A DNA stretch of 64,000 bases from Isoetes taiwanensis (taxonomy: Eukaryota; Streptophyta; Lycopodiopsida; Isoetales; Isoetaceae), in assembly GCA_021234155.1 (NCBI GenBank), contig JAJEKV010000046.1:10291168-10355167 (forward strand), in the 5' to 3' direction. Position numbers and translations under genes: made by a program. Under the pieces are notes generated by a model. The model made no database searches, was not told the DNA's origin, and was given only the letters and a program-made list of their open reading frames with translations. Each line of letters begins with the position of its first letter. Within the stretch, counting starts at the first letter, position 1. Of this stretch, positions 1 through 12,510 are shown in pieces.

Positions 1-1995
1 ATGGAAGTTGCTGCACATTGCTAAAATGCATCTTGCATCCAGTGACAACTCTTAAAGGCTGAGGTATCTGCCAAGGTATTCAAGTTGCTCCAAGATAAAG
101 TTGAAGCTCTCAAAAACTCGGTACCTCCCAAGAATTTGAAGCAGGTTAAGAGTTTCATTGGTATGACAAGTTTCCTTTAGGATGTATATCCCAAATTTTG
201 CTCATATCTTAAGTCCTATCTCTAAGTTGACCAGATAGGGAGGTTTTCAAATCTGAAAGCACATACTTATCACATGGACCCAAAGTGCCAAGAAGCTTTT
301 ACTTTTATTTTATCCATGTAGCTACTTTTAAAAAAAAGCCGCGACGGAGCTCATTTGAGTAAGGTTTATATCATCACAAAAAGGTTATAGGTTTAGCTTA
401 TTTTAGGTGATAAGTACACCATAGTTTTTGCAAAGGCAATGGTCTGCTCTTGAAGAAAGATATACTAGAATAGAAAAAGTGCTGCTCTCATGTTCCTCAA
501 TAATAGGCAAAATTCTATCAAAAAGCCAAGTAAGTTCATATGAAGCAAATCCAGCTGGACGCTATTTGCAAAGCAACTAATAAACCAAAGATCCAGAGGG
601 TTTGTAAGTTGCAAAAGTTATATCAGAAAAGAGTTGCACTTGACACGAAATCCTAGCCTCTACTTCTGCCTTTATATATTTTTGATCATGAGGATGAAAT
701 GAATATCGACACTTCATTTGCAGTAGCATTTGAAGTAACTCGTGGAGATCAAGCCTAAGGGAGGATGGTAAGAAAACTCTCCATTAGGGATTTTTTGCAA
801 TATGATTCACTTCAAACCCACCCGGCCGTAAAGAAAGACTTAAAGACAAATGCGTATAATTCGTTGATAGAAATATCCTATGCAAAGCTCATTGTATGAA
901 TCTTAACAGGTGTAAGGAAGAAAGAATCTGTCTTGATCATTAAAGAGATGCAATAAAGGTATTCAGGGGGGAAGTTACTCTTTTGCTCGGGATACCACCG
1001 CAAAGATTCTCGTGTCTGATATTGGCCTATCGCTTTTAGAGATTGCTGAGTGAGGTTATAAAACTTGCCATCAATGTCAAATTCTTAGAAAAGAATTTTA
1101 TTGCCACCGCTTTAAACTGTATCATATATCTCCGTGGACTTTCAAACTGGGGCTAGATTTATATTGGCCCTATTAATCTCTTCCCACAGTCGCATCAACA
1201 TATTATTGTAAATATAGATATTTCACCAAGGGCGAGTTATACTGAGATGTGTTAATGCCCTTACAATCGTAAGGTTCTTACATGAATTTATTTGTCTGCA
1301 TTTGGTATTCCTCCGTATTCTGAAAATTCCCTCACACGAAGCCATTGCTAACTGTTACTCAAAGGTCAAAGGTCACTGTAAGTTCTTCTTATTACCTCGT
1401 GGTAAATGGACAAGTCAGCTACTAACAGTGTTGAAAATATCTGCGTAAAACAAAGGGAGATTAACAAAAAGGATGGTATATCAAAATAGTGATGCCCTTT
1501 GGGCTTATATTATCAAACAAATACAAATCATACACACCTTCACCTATTTATGAGAGAGGCAATGGTACTAAAAGAACTCGAATTACCTTTCTTGAGATTA
1601 GCTCACAAATTGTGCTTACCTTTTGAACATGCTTTGCTGTAGAAAGACTAGATGCCTGCGCATTTGGATGAGTGCTGCACGGAAGCCAGAACACAAACCC
1701 GTTGAAGAAGGTTAAAGATCCGTCAGTATCCGCGCTCTAGCCACAAAATATAAGAAGGCATCTTTAAAATGTGTTTTTGTTCTCAAATGAACAAGACAAA
1801 GGAGGATCTGAAATGGCAAATTTGATAACATTAAGGCCCCTTTGTAGTAAGGTAATCCCGTAGTAGTACTAATTTTTATCGTTAAGGTGTGGAAGTTGCT
1901 TCAGTGGATGCGCATCGCCAAATCCTATCAACATCTTGCACCTCGGGAAAGGTATTGGGAATCAGTGTATGTTTGCTTGTCCCTTCTTCTTTCAT
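1..1995 (+). pseudogene. Decayed Ty3/gypsy pol: end of RT, RH and integrase
   Basis: Broken translation follows the same domain order as the better copies in the window. Bases ~115-240 match the RT thumb segment (PPKNLKQVKSFIGMTSFL and onward), ~240-770 match the degenerate RH, and ~785-1995 match integrase, including a worn HHCC region near 940-1090 and the C-terminal ICLSLF-like end near 1960-1990. Stops and indels occur throughout, so it cannot make protein. It is cut at the window edge, so the upstream RT, gag and 5' LTR are not visible. It is followed directly by its own 3' noncoding region and LTR, which makes it the 3' part of one old plus-strand element. It is among the most diverged copies in the window. 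Confidence 0.85.
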
Positions 1996-2799
1996 TAAAG
2001 GTTTAGAGATTTATAGTAGGCTTAAAGTAGTTAAACCATTTTGATTTTAAGTGTCATGAGATAGAAATATTGACTTTGAGCACATTACTCTAATAGAATT
2101 TGTTTCATGTTCCAGTTGATCTGATCGTGCAATAGTGCAAATGATCCGCCAAGAACAGTTGATACTAATGATTGCCAAGGTCAGCGCAGAGCATCCTTCT
2201 TCCATCATATTCAATTGGCCCTTAAGCATTCCTACCATCCATCCAGCCTCTTATTTTCCATACCTTAACAAAGACCAAGAAATCACCTTCACCATCATGC
2301 AAGAGTTGCAGTGGTTTGAGACTAATTAATATGTGTTTCCATGATAAAAATTTTCTCCATATTTTTATTTGTTCAAGTAGCCCTACCTCCCATTTTGAAC
2401 TCCTTATTTGCCCCTCATTCTCGAAGAAGAAAAGCACTGCACCGCTCTCAGCCATCACAAAGCAGAGCTGTACCCCGCCAAGACTAGAGAAGACATTTTC
2501 TGCTTTTGCTGTTTCAAGACTGCACACATATTTTGCCTCATTTCATCATCATTATATTCACACTCACTCTCACCATCTCACCTATTATATTCCACCACCA
2601 TCATTTCATCACCATCTTGCTGGCTTATATTTACTTCCTTTCTCATCACTACCTATCTATATTATTATTCCATCATCACATTCATCACCATTTCATCAAC
2701 ATATACATTTCACACCTTTATAGACACCTCTGCACAAGTTGAAGACCCCATGACGTTCATTCGATGGCAATGGGACCACCTTTTCTTGTTTTTTTATGA
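1996..2799 (+). other. 3' noncoding region of the element, with G-poor tract
   Basis: This lies between the integrase end and the LTR and aligns with the same interval of the other copies (for example 36327-37163). Bases ~2535-2715 are nearly free of G and rich in CAT/CAC/TCA steps, and so give spurious His/Ser/Thr/Pro-rich open frames. A worn copy of the TTTTCTTGTTTT motif precedes the LTR. I see no conserved protein in it. Confidence 0.7.
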
Positions 2800-4577
2800 T
2801 GTTGCCCTGTGTGGGCAAGGCTAATTGTGGTCTATAAGACCACTAGGTCAACTATCTTAAAAGACTAGGGTCAAAGTCAGAAGATGGGCATTCAACATCG
2901 ATGTGGAGGTCGTGAATTCATTCTGCTAATAAGGCCGTAAGGTTCAAGACCATATAGAGGTAAGTTTTCATTTTGAGGGTCAAAATGTTGCAGAATAAAG
3001 CAATATGCTCTAGAAGATCCTGGTTATGAAGTTTGAAGATATTGCTCAAGTTTGAAGCAAGTTTAAATATTCCTTGGTATGGTTCCATCTTTGTCACTTT
3101 GCTTTTGCCTAGCCATTTTCCCTTCATCCCTAACCTGATTTTGTTGTATTAATATTTGCTTGGCTTTCCGTTAGACATCCTTATATGTCCACTTTACACC
3201 AGCTACCTCTCCAACGCTTCTCTTTAAACATTTAATTTACTTGCTTAACGGACCCGTTTCTTTTATCCATATCTACTATTTTCCATTTCCACCATCCATG
3301 GACCCCTGAGCGTCTCTTTGGCAAGCTATTTTACCTAATACTTATGGTCACACCTCCTTATCGTCTCTCTATTCCTTTCTGTCATTTTCATGGCCCCAGA
3401 GCTTGTGCACCTGAATACAATCGCTGATGCTATGGCCTGTGCCTAAAAAGACCTTGCAAGAAAAACATGAGCCTGAGTATTAAACCATGGAGTACTTAAA
3501 AACCAAAACATTCCCAAAGATACAAAGGAAACTGATCATGGAGTTTCACTTAATGTTATACCAAGCATGAACCCAAATCCCAGAATTGTCAAATCATGCT
3601 TGTAATCTATCACGCCTCCCAACCCCTTATTTGGATCTCATTGCCCTAAACTTAATGAACTGATAAATTGCCTATGATGCCTGGTAATCCATCAAATTTG
3701 AGGTGAAAATTAGATTCCGATGAAGGCTCAGAAGCGATAAACCATTTCCAGATCATTTAGCATGACTGAAGGATTTTGAAGTCTCTGTAGTATTCCTTGA
3801 TCAAGTCATGTAAGAGATTTGCTGTTATCTATTGAAACTTTATTACGACCTAATATCGAAGCATCAATTACATATCCAATATTATTATTGATTTACATTC
3901 CTACTGCATGAATGGAAAATTATCTCAAGATAGAAATTATCTCATAGATCCTTTACAATTTTTCCTCCTGCTCAAAAATTCCCCCAGCGTAAAATCCCAG
4001 AACCTATATGAAGTCTTGAAAAATCCAAAAATCCCACTCAGCAACTTGAGTTGCAAATTTTGCACTCGCTTTGATTATTCTTGACTCCATTTTCGCCAAA
4101 CCAAATTGCTGCTGCAATACTTTGCTTTTATCCAGATAGACAATCTCACCATTTGCCTAGATTCTCGGTCATCATTAAAGCACATTTGCCGGAAATTCAA
4201 CAACCGTCTGCAACCTAAAAATCCCAATCTCTCTACCACCGAAGCGATTTGATCACATTATTCAATTGATCAGACTTTGAGCTCGATAATCACAAATTGT
4301 TTCTATCGGTCAAGCTTTACCATTGATTACCATACATCTGATCTGGGTTTAAAGTATTAATCTTGCAAAATCATTTCTGTATATCAATACCACAAACTGC
4401 TTTGAGCCAAAGGTGCCACTCGAAATGGAGTGGCACTCAACCCAAGTTTTTGGACTTTCATTGAAATTTGCTTGCATAGGATTGATCACCTTAAGTGATC
4501 TGGAGGTTCTAAACCCAATTTGAGTGAAAGCCTGCCACACCCTGCGGTTGATCCTTGCTTGCAGTTTAGGGTCAACA
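2800..4577 (+). repeat. Complete long LTR (1.78 kb), 3' LTR of the first element
   Basis: It begins TGTTGCCC with a worn copy of the start palindrome and ends AGGGTCAACA, giving the TGTTG...CAACA terminal inverted repeat seen in the whole family. The near-palindrome GATCACCTTAAGTGATC (family consensus) lies about 80-100 bp before the 3' end. The base after the 3' terminus is already inside a minus-strand LTR fragment, so the LTR end abuts an internal sequence of another copy and not unique host DNA. Confidence 0.8.
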
Positions 4578-6083
4578 TGGACCTCACCAACCCACATTGA
4601 TTTCAAGGTCGATGACCGTGGACTTGTTCAAAAGTAGTAGGCGCAGTGGGGGTGAAGATCTTGACCAAGTCTGAGTTCGTCTCAGTGAGGAGTTCCCATC
4701 CCAAGCGCCCAATTTGGGTCAATACTACTAAACCGAAACAGAGCTCCAGTTTTATAACTTGAGGTTGTAGGTTGAAATTGAGGAAATTCCAAAACCAAGA
4801 TGCTATTTAGACTTCAAGTAGAAGAAGTATCAAATATGACTTAACCATTTTAAAACTATTTTTCGCACTTTTCGGTGGATCTCGCCTAAATTAGACGCAT
4901 GTAATAGTTTGGAATGGAATTTTTTTCAGGATTTTGTGCACACAGTGCAAATAAGATGTGGGAGATGAAGGGGTGATGGTCGTTATGCAAAGAAAAATGC
5001 GGTGCAACAATTTTCATTGATATGAAGGTAACAGTATTCTGTAACCACATGATCAACTGGGCTAAATATAATGAGGTCAATAATAATTATCAACACAATA
5101 TCAACCAAATCTTCCTGGGACAAAACTCATGTCACCCGAGACTTCATAGCTCTTCAGATCATGCCTTCCATGTATCAATATTCTGAGTTTGATGCGTCTG
5201 GCTTCCTTCAAATTTTCTCCGTTTTGTTTCCATGTATATGATTTAGATTTTAATTGGCCCTTGATCTGTAGCTTAAATTTAGCCTTGATTGATGCTTAAG
5301 GGCGGAACATATAAATAAGTAGTTTTCAGAGTCCAAGGCTTCCATCTTGCCAAGATTCGAGCAAGTCAAGTTTAGGTTTTCACCCATTTTTCCCGTGACT
5401 ACAAGGGATACTTATACGATTTTGGGAGTATAAACCAAGAATATATCAGATTAGCTATTTAGAAATGTTGAATGAAGTGGTTTCAAAGGGGTGCCTATAA
5501 AATAATAGATAGTTAGATCAATCGAGGAGATGCACCCTGCATTTTGAGTGAAATATGCTAGGCCTAGATACCATGCATTGGGATATTCCATGGGTAAATA
5601 AGGAATATTTAGTATAAAGGCACAATGGTACAAAGCAAAGTGGTCAGTAAATTCCAAGCTTAGAAATGGGTTAGGGGTATTTATAAAGGTGTGATAAAGA
5701 ATGGAAAAGAATATGAAATGAGGAGGCATTAGAGAAAAAGAACTAAAGCAAGGATCAAGTAAAAAAAAAATGAATATGGAAAACATAAGCATAAGGAATA
5801 AGGACTAGGAAAATGGGGGTAAGAATATGATAAAAAATGACTAGGAAAAAGAATCTAATACTAAGGCTCTATAACCCGTAATCTTCTAGAGTGGCTATTC
5901 TCGACTAAAGGCTGACCTTAAATAGCACCTATGTGAGTTTTAACCCCAATACCAAGTTAATTAAAGAATGAACACCCCTTTGACCTTCTTCATAATGTGT
6001 TGACTACTAAGCCCTCCTTTGATTTAGCCTTCCTAACTTTTTGAATAAACAAACCAACTAATTAATATGTTGCCTTTGGGGCA
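4578..6083 (-). repeat. LTR fragment (5' part), inverted
   Basis: On the minus strand this aligns with LTR positions from the 5' terminus inward for about 1.5 kb; the last part of the LTR, up to CAACA, is missing. The right end stops within a few bases of the TGTTG terminus (the plus strand reads TTGGGGCA and then changes to protease-region sequence). The left end joins the 3' terminus of the preceding LTR head-to-head. The short open frame at 5451-5792 is not conserved in other LTR copies and is not called as a gene. Confidence 0.75.
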
Positions 6084-6586
6084 CAAAAGTCTTGATCTTT
6101 TCTTATCATATTTTACCGGGGGTGGAGCTATGGTTTGCTGCAGTGTGATTCCACTATGTGGAAGGCCCTCGGGCAGAGAATGTCACTAAGTTCAAAAGAG
6201 ATGTACTTGAGCTCATTCATGTTTTAGTTTGCACCACCATAACTTCTTCAGACGACGAACTCTCAGAGGCTTGAATAAATCTTATAGAGGTGCTTGGTTC
6301 AAAGAATCAAGGTGGGTTTAGATCAGTCTCTTCTTCCTGCCAGCAAATATTCCTTAATAAAGACACCTAGCACTGCGATGCGCCAACCCTTTTAAAAAGA
6401 ACAAATGTATATCTTTCCAAAGTAGCCTTTTCTATTAAGCATTTAAAGGCACTTGCTAAACAGCAAATTTCGATGGGTGAGAATTTCGCTGTAACAACAT
6501 ATCTGTAAAGTTTCAAATTTGCAGCCTTTGAGTTCAACCAATCGCTTGTTATTTCGCTAGAGCTTCAAGAATTTTGATAACCGACT
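6084..6586 (-). pseudogene. gag nucleocapsid to protease N-terminal remnant
   Basis: The plus strand matches the minus-strand coding copy at 19150-19650 (linker rich in Pro/Gln before protease, SMNEA-like segment, then the CCHC knuckle region) with many indels. The protease active-site part is absent because the LTR at 6083 interrupts it. It is continuous with the gag remnant to its right, so the host of that insertion was a minus-strand element. Confidence 0.65.
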
Positions 6587-7157
6587 TCACCCCAACCCTA
6601 GTAGAACTTGCTTCCTCACCTCCTTAGATTTCTTCTTTCTTTCCTGTATGGCATAAATTGGAAAATAGAGCAGGATCAGCAATGTGTACCGCACTATCGT
6701 GATAAAACGGGTCATGATTGCGGTGAGGAAATACAATGCTTGTCGCAAGGTAGAGAGCATCCGAAATAAATCAGTTGGTTTTGCAAAGACTTTGTATATG
6801 GAATCAAACTCTTCAAAGAATTTTGAATCTCGAAAAGCAACTCTCTTTGGATATCCGTCTTCTTTCCAAACCATTAATAAAAAGCAAAGGATTAAAAACA
6901 GAGTTGATGGTGACTGAAGTTTCGACACCGCTTCATAAATGTATCAAACCTCCTTGCACTGGTTCACACTCTCCCTTTATGTGTATAGAGAAACTGGGTA
7001 ATTCATTTTCAACCAAACCTTTGGAGTGCCTAACTTACCAAATCTATCTAGAAACTTTGGACAAGTTCATTCTATGAAGTAAGCTCATTAATCCTTTCAT
7101 ATAAGTTAACCAAGCAACTGTACCTCACTTTCTTCTTTGAAATGACATTTTTCAAAC
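6587..7157 (-). pseudogene. gag capsid remnant
   Basis: An open stretch of 113 codons (6587-6928) contains the gag C-terminal pattern GFDSIYKVFAKPTDL, shared with the gag at 32603-33415, and upstream frames continue the match to about 7157. Here the sequence changes abruptly to plus-strand 3' noncoding DNA of the same family. The N-terminal half of gag is missing. Confidence 0.75.
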
Positions 7158-7634
7158 CTCGAGTTGCAAGGTTTTGAGACTAAATTAGTTTGTGTGTTTC
7201 CAAGTTGATAGGTGCATCCTTTTCCATTCTAGCCCATCTGCCATAAGTAGTCCTACCATCCATTTAAACTTATTCTGTTTTTCATTCCCAAAGAAAGCAC
7301 TGCAATTCAGCTTCACCATATAGCAGTAGTTGCTCTCGAAGGATCAAGGAGGCATGACATCCTTTGTTTTGGCGTAGGACCAACACTTGCACATTTACTT
7401 CCACCTTATACAATCTCCTCATCCACCATCATCATCCTATCATATTCTATACCATTCTCATTCTTTTTCACTCATCACATCTCCACTCACATCCTCCTCA
7501 CTCCCACCATATTCACTTTCATTCCATCAAACACTTGCAAGACATTACACCCCTCTCCTACCATGATTCTCACCTTGGTATAAAGTTGAAGATCCTCATA
7601 TCGAGGGACCACCTAATTCTTTTAGAGCTACAGA
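7158..7634 (+). other. 3' noncoding region fragment with G-poor tract
   Basis: It aligns with the interval before the LTR in other copies: a GAGTTGCAAGG-type start, a G-poor CAT/CAC-rich tract at ~7380-7560, then a short run into the LTR. The left end is a rearrangement breakpoint against minus-strand gag. The 102-codon open frame here (7364-7672) is a by-product of the skewed composition and runs into the LTR. Confidence 0.65.
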
Positions 7635-9477
7635 TGTTGCCCCCAAAGGGCAACATGCTAATTGTGTTCTAAAGTATCTGCTAGGTTAAGCTATTTCAAG
7701 ACCAGGTCAAAGCTTTGAAGAGCTTACAAAACAACATTGGTGTGAAGGTCAAAAGATGCTTACCCCAGTTAACAAGTGCCTAAGCCAAAAGTTCACAAGA
7801 GGCTTTATTTGGATCAAATGCTTAGTTAAGAATATACTGAAGAATCAGTTGGTGAAGTTTGGGAAGACACCTTTGAAGATTGGGTTGAGAGAGTTTGAAG
7901 ACCCCATGGTGTATAGTTTCTCATTTTGGCCTTTGTTTCACCCTCACTACCCCACTTTTGCATTTTGGGTCTAATATTATTTTCATGTCCATTGCTCATC
8001 CTTTTGCTATGCCCACCTTTACAGGTCAAGTCCTTTATTTCCTCCAAAATACCACTATACCGCCATTCAAAAGACACATCCAAAGCCCTATTACAAAGTT
8101 ATACTTTCTCCTTTTTGCATTTCCCCTTTTTGTCTCCATTAGCCTCTAATTTCTTTTGTCTATTCTTATTCCATTATGCCCTCATTGGTATATTCCCAAC
8201 TCGTTAAAGATGCCCCAAAGATCCCCTATTCTTTTACACTGCAGGCTAATCTTCTCTATGGTCGAGAAATTATAGCCTCCTTCAAATATTTTATGGATAA
8301 AGGCCTCTAAACCATTGGCCAAGCTTTTAAAATGATCAAATACTTATGTTCAGTGGTATACTGTAAAATACGAAACCATATTGCGAAAATTATGGTAACA
8401 CCGCCAAGAACCCTAGAATCGGAATCCTACCGAATCATGCCTTCCCAGCCCATTTTCTCTCGAGACCTTCCTATTTCTAGATCTTAACCTACAAATACAT
8501 TGAGCCTAAATTTACTTCACCCAAAACTGAACCGAATTTGAAAATATATAATAGAAGCACAGCAATCACAATATTTTTAGCACCAAGTACCCAAATCCGA
8601 CATTGATCATTGTTGAGCAAGATTTGAAACGATTTCAGTTCCCGAGCTCTCTCAATTGATTTACAAAGACTGTAGTTGACATTACTTTCAAAAAATTATC
8701 TTTATGACTTGTGATGATTATTTTCATCAGATTCGAGCTATGAAGCATCCTTTATCTATTGTTATCATGATATATTTACCTTCATATCAATTTAAATTGA
8801 TCGCCAAATCCATCTCTCGAGTATTTTCAAGAATTTTGCCCCAAAATATTCCACGTAAAAAACCTTGAGTACTGGCACTTTGGCCCACTTGCCACTCCAT
8901 TCTTGTGGGCCTGTGGTAAGCCGTGATTTGAAATCATCCAAAAATACCACACCTATTCAAGTTATAAAAATTGCTCCTCTGCTTTTGGTCAATTTTGACC
9001 AGATTTTGCCAAATCCAGCCCACAAAAATACTTTCTTTTACATGTCCGTAAATAGGAATCAGATCACTTGTCTCTCTCTCATTACCACAGATATTTGTTA
9101 AAATTCTCAAAACACGCCGGGTAACCCAAACTTATTTTCATCACGTTTTCCATATTTAACTCTATCGACCAAATTTTGGACCCCACTTTGAGATCGAATA
9201 ACTCACCAGTCTTCAATTTAATGGACTTTATCATTGATACTTGCAACTTTTTTCGACCTGGCCCATGCTGTCAATTTCGAGAAATCAAACTTATCCCCAT
9301 CACCACATCTGCTTTAGTAAAGGTGCCATTTCTCGGAAATGGAAAGGTATAGCTCAAATTTTGAACTTCTTTAAATTTATCTTGCATGCATCGATCACCT
9401 TAAGTGATCCGAAGTTCTATCCCAATTTGAGTGAAAACCATTAATTTTTGTGGTTGACCTTTTGCCAGTTTAGGTCA
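7635..9477 (+). repeat. Complete long LTR (about 1.84 kb)
   Basis: It starts with the clear palindrome TGTTGCCC-CCAAA-GGGCAACA and ends in a worn AGTTTAGGTCA that corresponds to AGTTTAGGGTCAACA of the LTR at 2800-4577. Internal landmarks run in the same order as in other LTRs, including GATCACCTTAAGTGATC at ~9398. Instead of flanking DNA, the next base starts the second half of another LTR. Confidence 0.75.
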
Positions 9478-10385
9478 TAAGACGCTTATGAAGTATCCAG
9501 AGTGTTCCAAGGCCTGATTTGAAATTGGACCCGATATTCATGTTATGATATTATTTTATGACCTCCCGAGATATATTTCTGGAAGGATTGACGGCGATCC
9601 TCGAGACCCTATTTACCCAGGAGTATTACCTTCATATCAATGAAAATCATCAGTTAAGTGCTTAAAAGCGATCACAAGGATCTTTTAATATTTTTGCCTC
9701 ACAAACATTTTTTTACAATAAGATATTCCATCAGCTCTTTTTCTTGCATACATTCACTTGCCCTTCTTTTTCCATCATATTTGCAACTCTATATGCACAA
9801 AAAAGTTCTAAAAAAAAAAACTATTCCAAACCTGGGTTATCATTTTTGTATTCTGGTTCGATACAATTTTGGACCTGTTATTCACCAAACAAAGGTAAAA
9901 AAAATAGTTTTAATGATCCAAAATATGATTTGATTGCATGCCCTCACCTTTGGGATCTATACTTCCATCTCAGTTTTGGAATCTCAAAATTCCCTCTCGA
10001 ACTCAAGCGTAACCCGAGATCCGTCATTGTTTTGACTGGTATTGACCAAAATCGACTCCAACTTTTGAGATCGAAGATCTTGGCAGACAGAACTAGACTT
10101 GTCAAGAACTTCTCCTTGCTTACCTAAGCAACTCTTTTCTCGTATAAGTCAAGCAATCATTTGACCTTAGAAATCAATCTACCTATGAGAGCTAAGCACT
10201 GGTTCTGAGGAAGGTCCCATATTCTTGAATTGGGAAAGGTATGAATACTTGATATCCGAAAGCTTTTCTTTCGAGAAATTCTGTAGACTGATCATCTTAA
10301 GTGATCTCTGAGGTTCAACCCCAACTTGAGCACAAAACTCAAGTTGGCTTCGGTGTTTGACTCTCAGCTGTGTTGAGGGTCAACA
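9478..10385 (+). repeat. 3' half of a long LTR
   Basis: This begins at the internal LTR point that reads GAAGACGTTTATGAAGTATC in the copy at 21287-22211 and runs to the exact 3' terminus GGGTCAACA. It is followed by the primer-binding region and gag, so it is the remaining part of a 5' LTR. Together with the LTR before it, it makes a 2.75-kb tandem LTR-plus-half-LTR block. Confidence 0.75.
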
Positions 10386-10421
10386 CTGAGGTTCTACCGA
10401 GATCTTCCTGATTTCGTAATC
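10386..10421 (+). promoter_or_regulatory. Leader and putative primer-binding site
   Basis: Immediately after CAACA comes CTGAGGTTCTACCGAGATC, shared with the sequence after the 5' LTRs at 20544 and 33453 on the minus strand (TGGAGGTTCTACCGAGATC there). Position just 3' of the LTR and the TGG start in the other copies fit a tRNA primer-binding site. I could not match it to a particular tRNA. Confidence 0.5.
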
Positions 10422-11250
10422 GTGGCTCCAAAGCAAAAAATTTCCAAAGCAGTAATAAGCAGAACCATTAGAAGATATTGATGCCCGTATCATTGCGCAG
10501 GTGCTGCTATCGTCAAGTTTTCATGCATATAACTAGCTCGCTTTCAAAAACATGCCATACTAATTCGAAAGTCAATGTTCCTGCCTTTGCCTACTTTTTG
10601 ATTCCAGACAGTGCTAACAACTTTTGAGAATATTTGAGGATTATTACAGGATTATTATGGTTTCCCAAGAAAGGTCAGTGAAGCTTCGCAGAGTTTGAAA
10701 ACGCTTCAAAGAAGAGAGGAAGCTGTGCTTGGTTAACTTATGAAAAGTTAATGGGTACCACTTCATGGGATGAACCTTCGTCAAGAATTTTCTCGATATT
10801 TGGTAAGTTAGCTCCAAAAGACTTGCTAATGTCAAAAGGTTTTTCTATAGCATGCAGTAGAGAAAGTGTGAATCGCACAAAAGAAAGGTTTAGCACATTT
10901 ATGAGCAAAAATAAAGAGCACAAGTTACAATCCCAACCTCCTTTTTTAGTTACCGCTTTCATCAATGGTTTGGAAAGAAGACCGGAGTATCCAAAGGAAA
11001 TTGCTCAAGATCCAAGTCAAGGATTTGATTCTATATATGAAAGTTTTTAAGCAACCACCCACTCCACTGAAGTTTCACTTTGCCCCGGGATACACCATGT
11101 TTCTTCCCACCATAGCCATATCCTTTTTTACCTCGACAAGCATCATGCACATTATGATCATCACCCTTCCATTCAAATTTTCATGCCATACGTAAAGAAA
11201 GAAAAATCTAAAGAGGAGTAAGTGTTAATTCTCAAGTTGCGAGGTCAAAC
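10422..11250 (+). pseudogene. gag remnant (capsid), start codon changed to GTG
   Basis: This follows the leader at the same distance as in the other gags. The codon at the ATG position of the APKQK start is GTG. The frame is broken several times, but blocks equivalent to LMGTTSWDE (~10745), the SVN-TKERFSTFMS block (~10870-10910) and VTAFINGLERRP (~10950) are readable, which is the retrotransposon gag capsid fold. Downstream it runs into the knuckle region. It cannot yield a full protein. Confidence 0.8.
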
Positions 11251-12510
11251 GCCAGACCCATCTATGCTACTTCCGGCTTTAGCAAGCAAAAATAACCAAA
11301 CAATTGGTTGAACCTTAAATGCAAAGAATGTAAAACTTACTCCCCGAATGTATTCAGTATTGCAATAGGAATTCTCATCCACTTTAAATTTGTTATTGGC
11401 AAGTGTGTCCTAAATGCAATAGAAAGGCTAATTTTGAAAGGCGTTGGGAATGTTTGTTCTTTTTGTAAAGAAATTACCATAATTATGTTAGGTGTGGCCA
11501 AGAAGGAATATTTTGCTAAGGTGAAAAGAAAGTTAGTACTTTCTCAGAGCCTAAACCTCCTATGCGAGATTTGTCAACCAAGTACCTACAAGGTTTATTC
11601 AAGCTAAGGTAAGTTCCTAAATCCATAGTTATGGTGGTGCAAACTAGAAGCATGAATGAAGCCTGCAGTTGAATATTCCACCGCTAAAATTGAACAATTG
11701 CGGGTGGAACCACCCGCCCAAATCAGGCTCCACCCCTCGCCAAAGAAAAATATGAAAGACCAAGACTTTGACCAGGTTGATGTTTTGCTCAAAATTCCAA
11801 AGTACGTGTGGATCTTTCACACTAAAGATTGCACTCTAGTTAGAAGACCCCTGGGCATTCATGTTCAACCGATGCCACTAACCTTAAAGTTCTGAAAAGT
11901 ACGTAATGAAGAAGACCCTTCGCATTCATATATATAACTAAAATGCTTAGGAGGTTACACCTTCTCAAATGTGTTACTTGATGGAGGATCCCCTAACATC
12001 ATGCCATATCACATTATGAAAAATGTGTTTCAGTGGAGAAAGCTTCTATATTATTAAGATCTTTTTATAATGCTAAGATTACCCTCGATTGGTGTGGTAA
12101 TCTAAGGTGCATGTTAATACAAGAGGGCAACTATAGTCATGAACTTTATTGTAGCTTTGAAGATATAGGGGATGAATCACATTAAGTGATCTACTCTCTA
12201 GGGAGAAGATGGCGAATACCTGTGGGATGCACTGGCCTGGTCTCATGAGATGTACCATCTCCAATGGTTCTCAACCGCCTACAATTAATCAAGATGGTCC
12301 CTATGGTCTCAAAGAAGAGGTAAATCCCGGCTTATGAGATGTCGATTGAAGAAACTCGGGGTCTTAAGGTAGATAAAAAATACAAGACTAAGGAAATATG
12401 AAATGTTCCTCTTATTATGGAGTGTGTAATTCCCCACAGACATAATCACTGGATTTCTATGGTTTGATGGAGGAACAAATTAGATGCATGTTTAACTTAA
12501 ACCTGCTGTG
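11251..12510 (+). pseudogene. Nucleocapsid, protease and start of aRH remnant
   Basis: Broken frames contain one readable CCHC-type segment (~11400-11500), the Pro-rich linker (~11700), the protease active-site block LLDGGSP (~11970) and a block matching LLLGRRW (~12190). It ends just after the FLWFDGG start of the archaeal-type RNase H (~12455-12480). The sequence then turns into the 3' end of an inverted LTR. This shows that the order protease then aRH also held in this separate copy. Confidence 0.75.

Noticed and set aside
3900-4330. Possible host exons in the AT-rich stretch
   Set aside because: It aligns with the interior of the long LTR in other copies and has no sustained frame.
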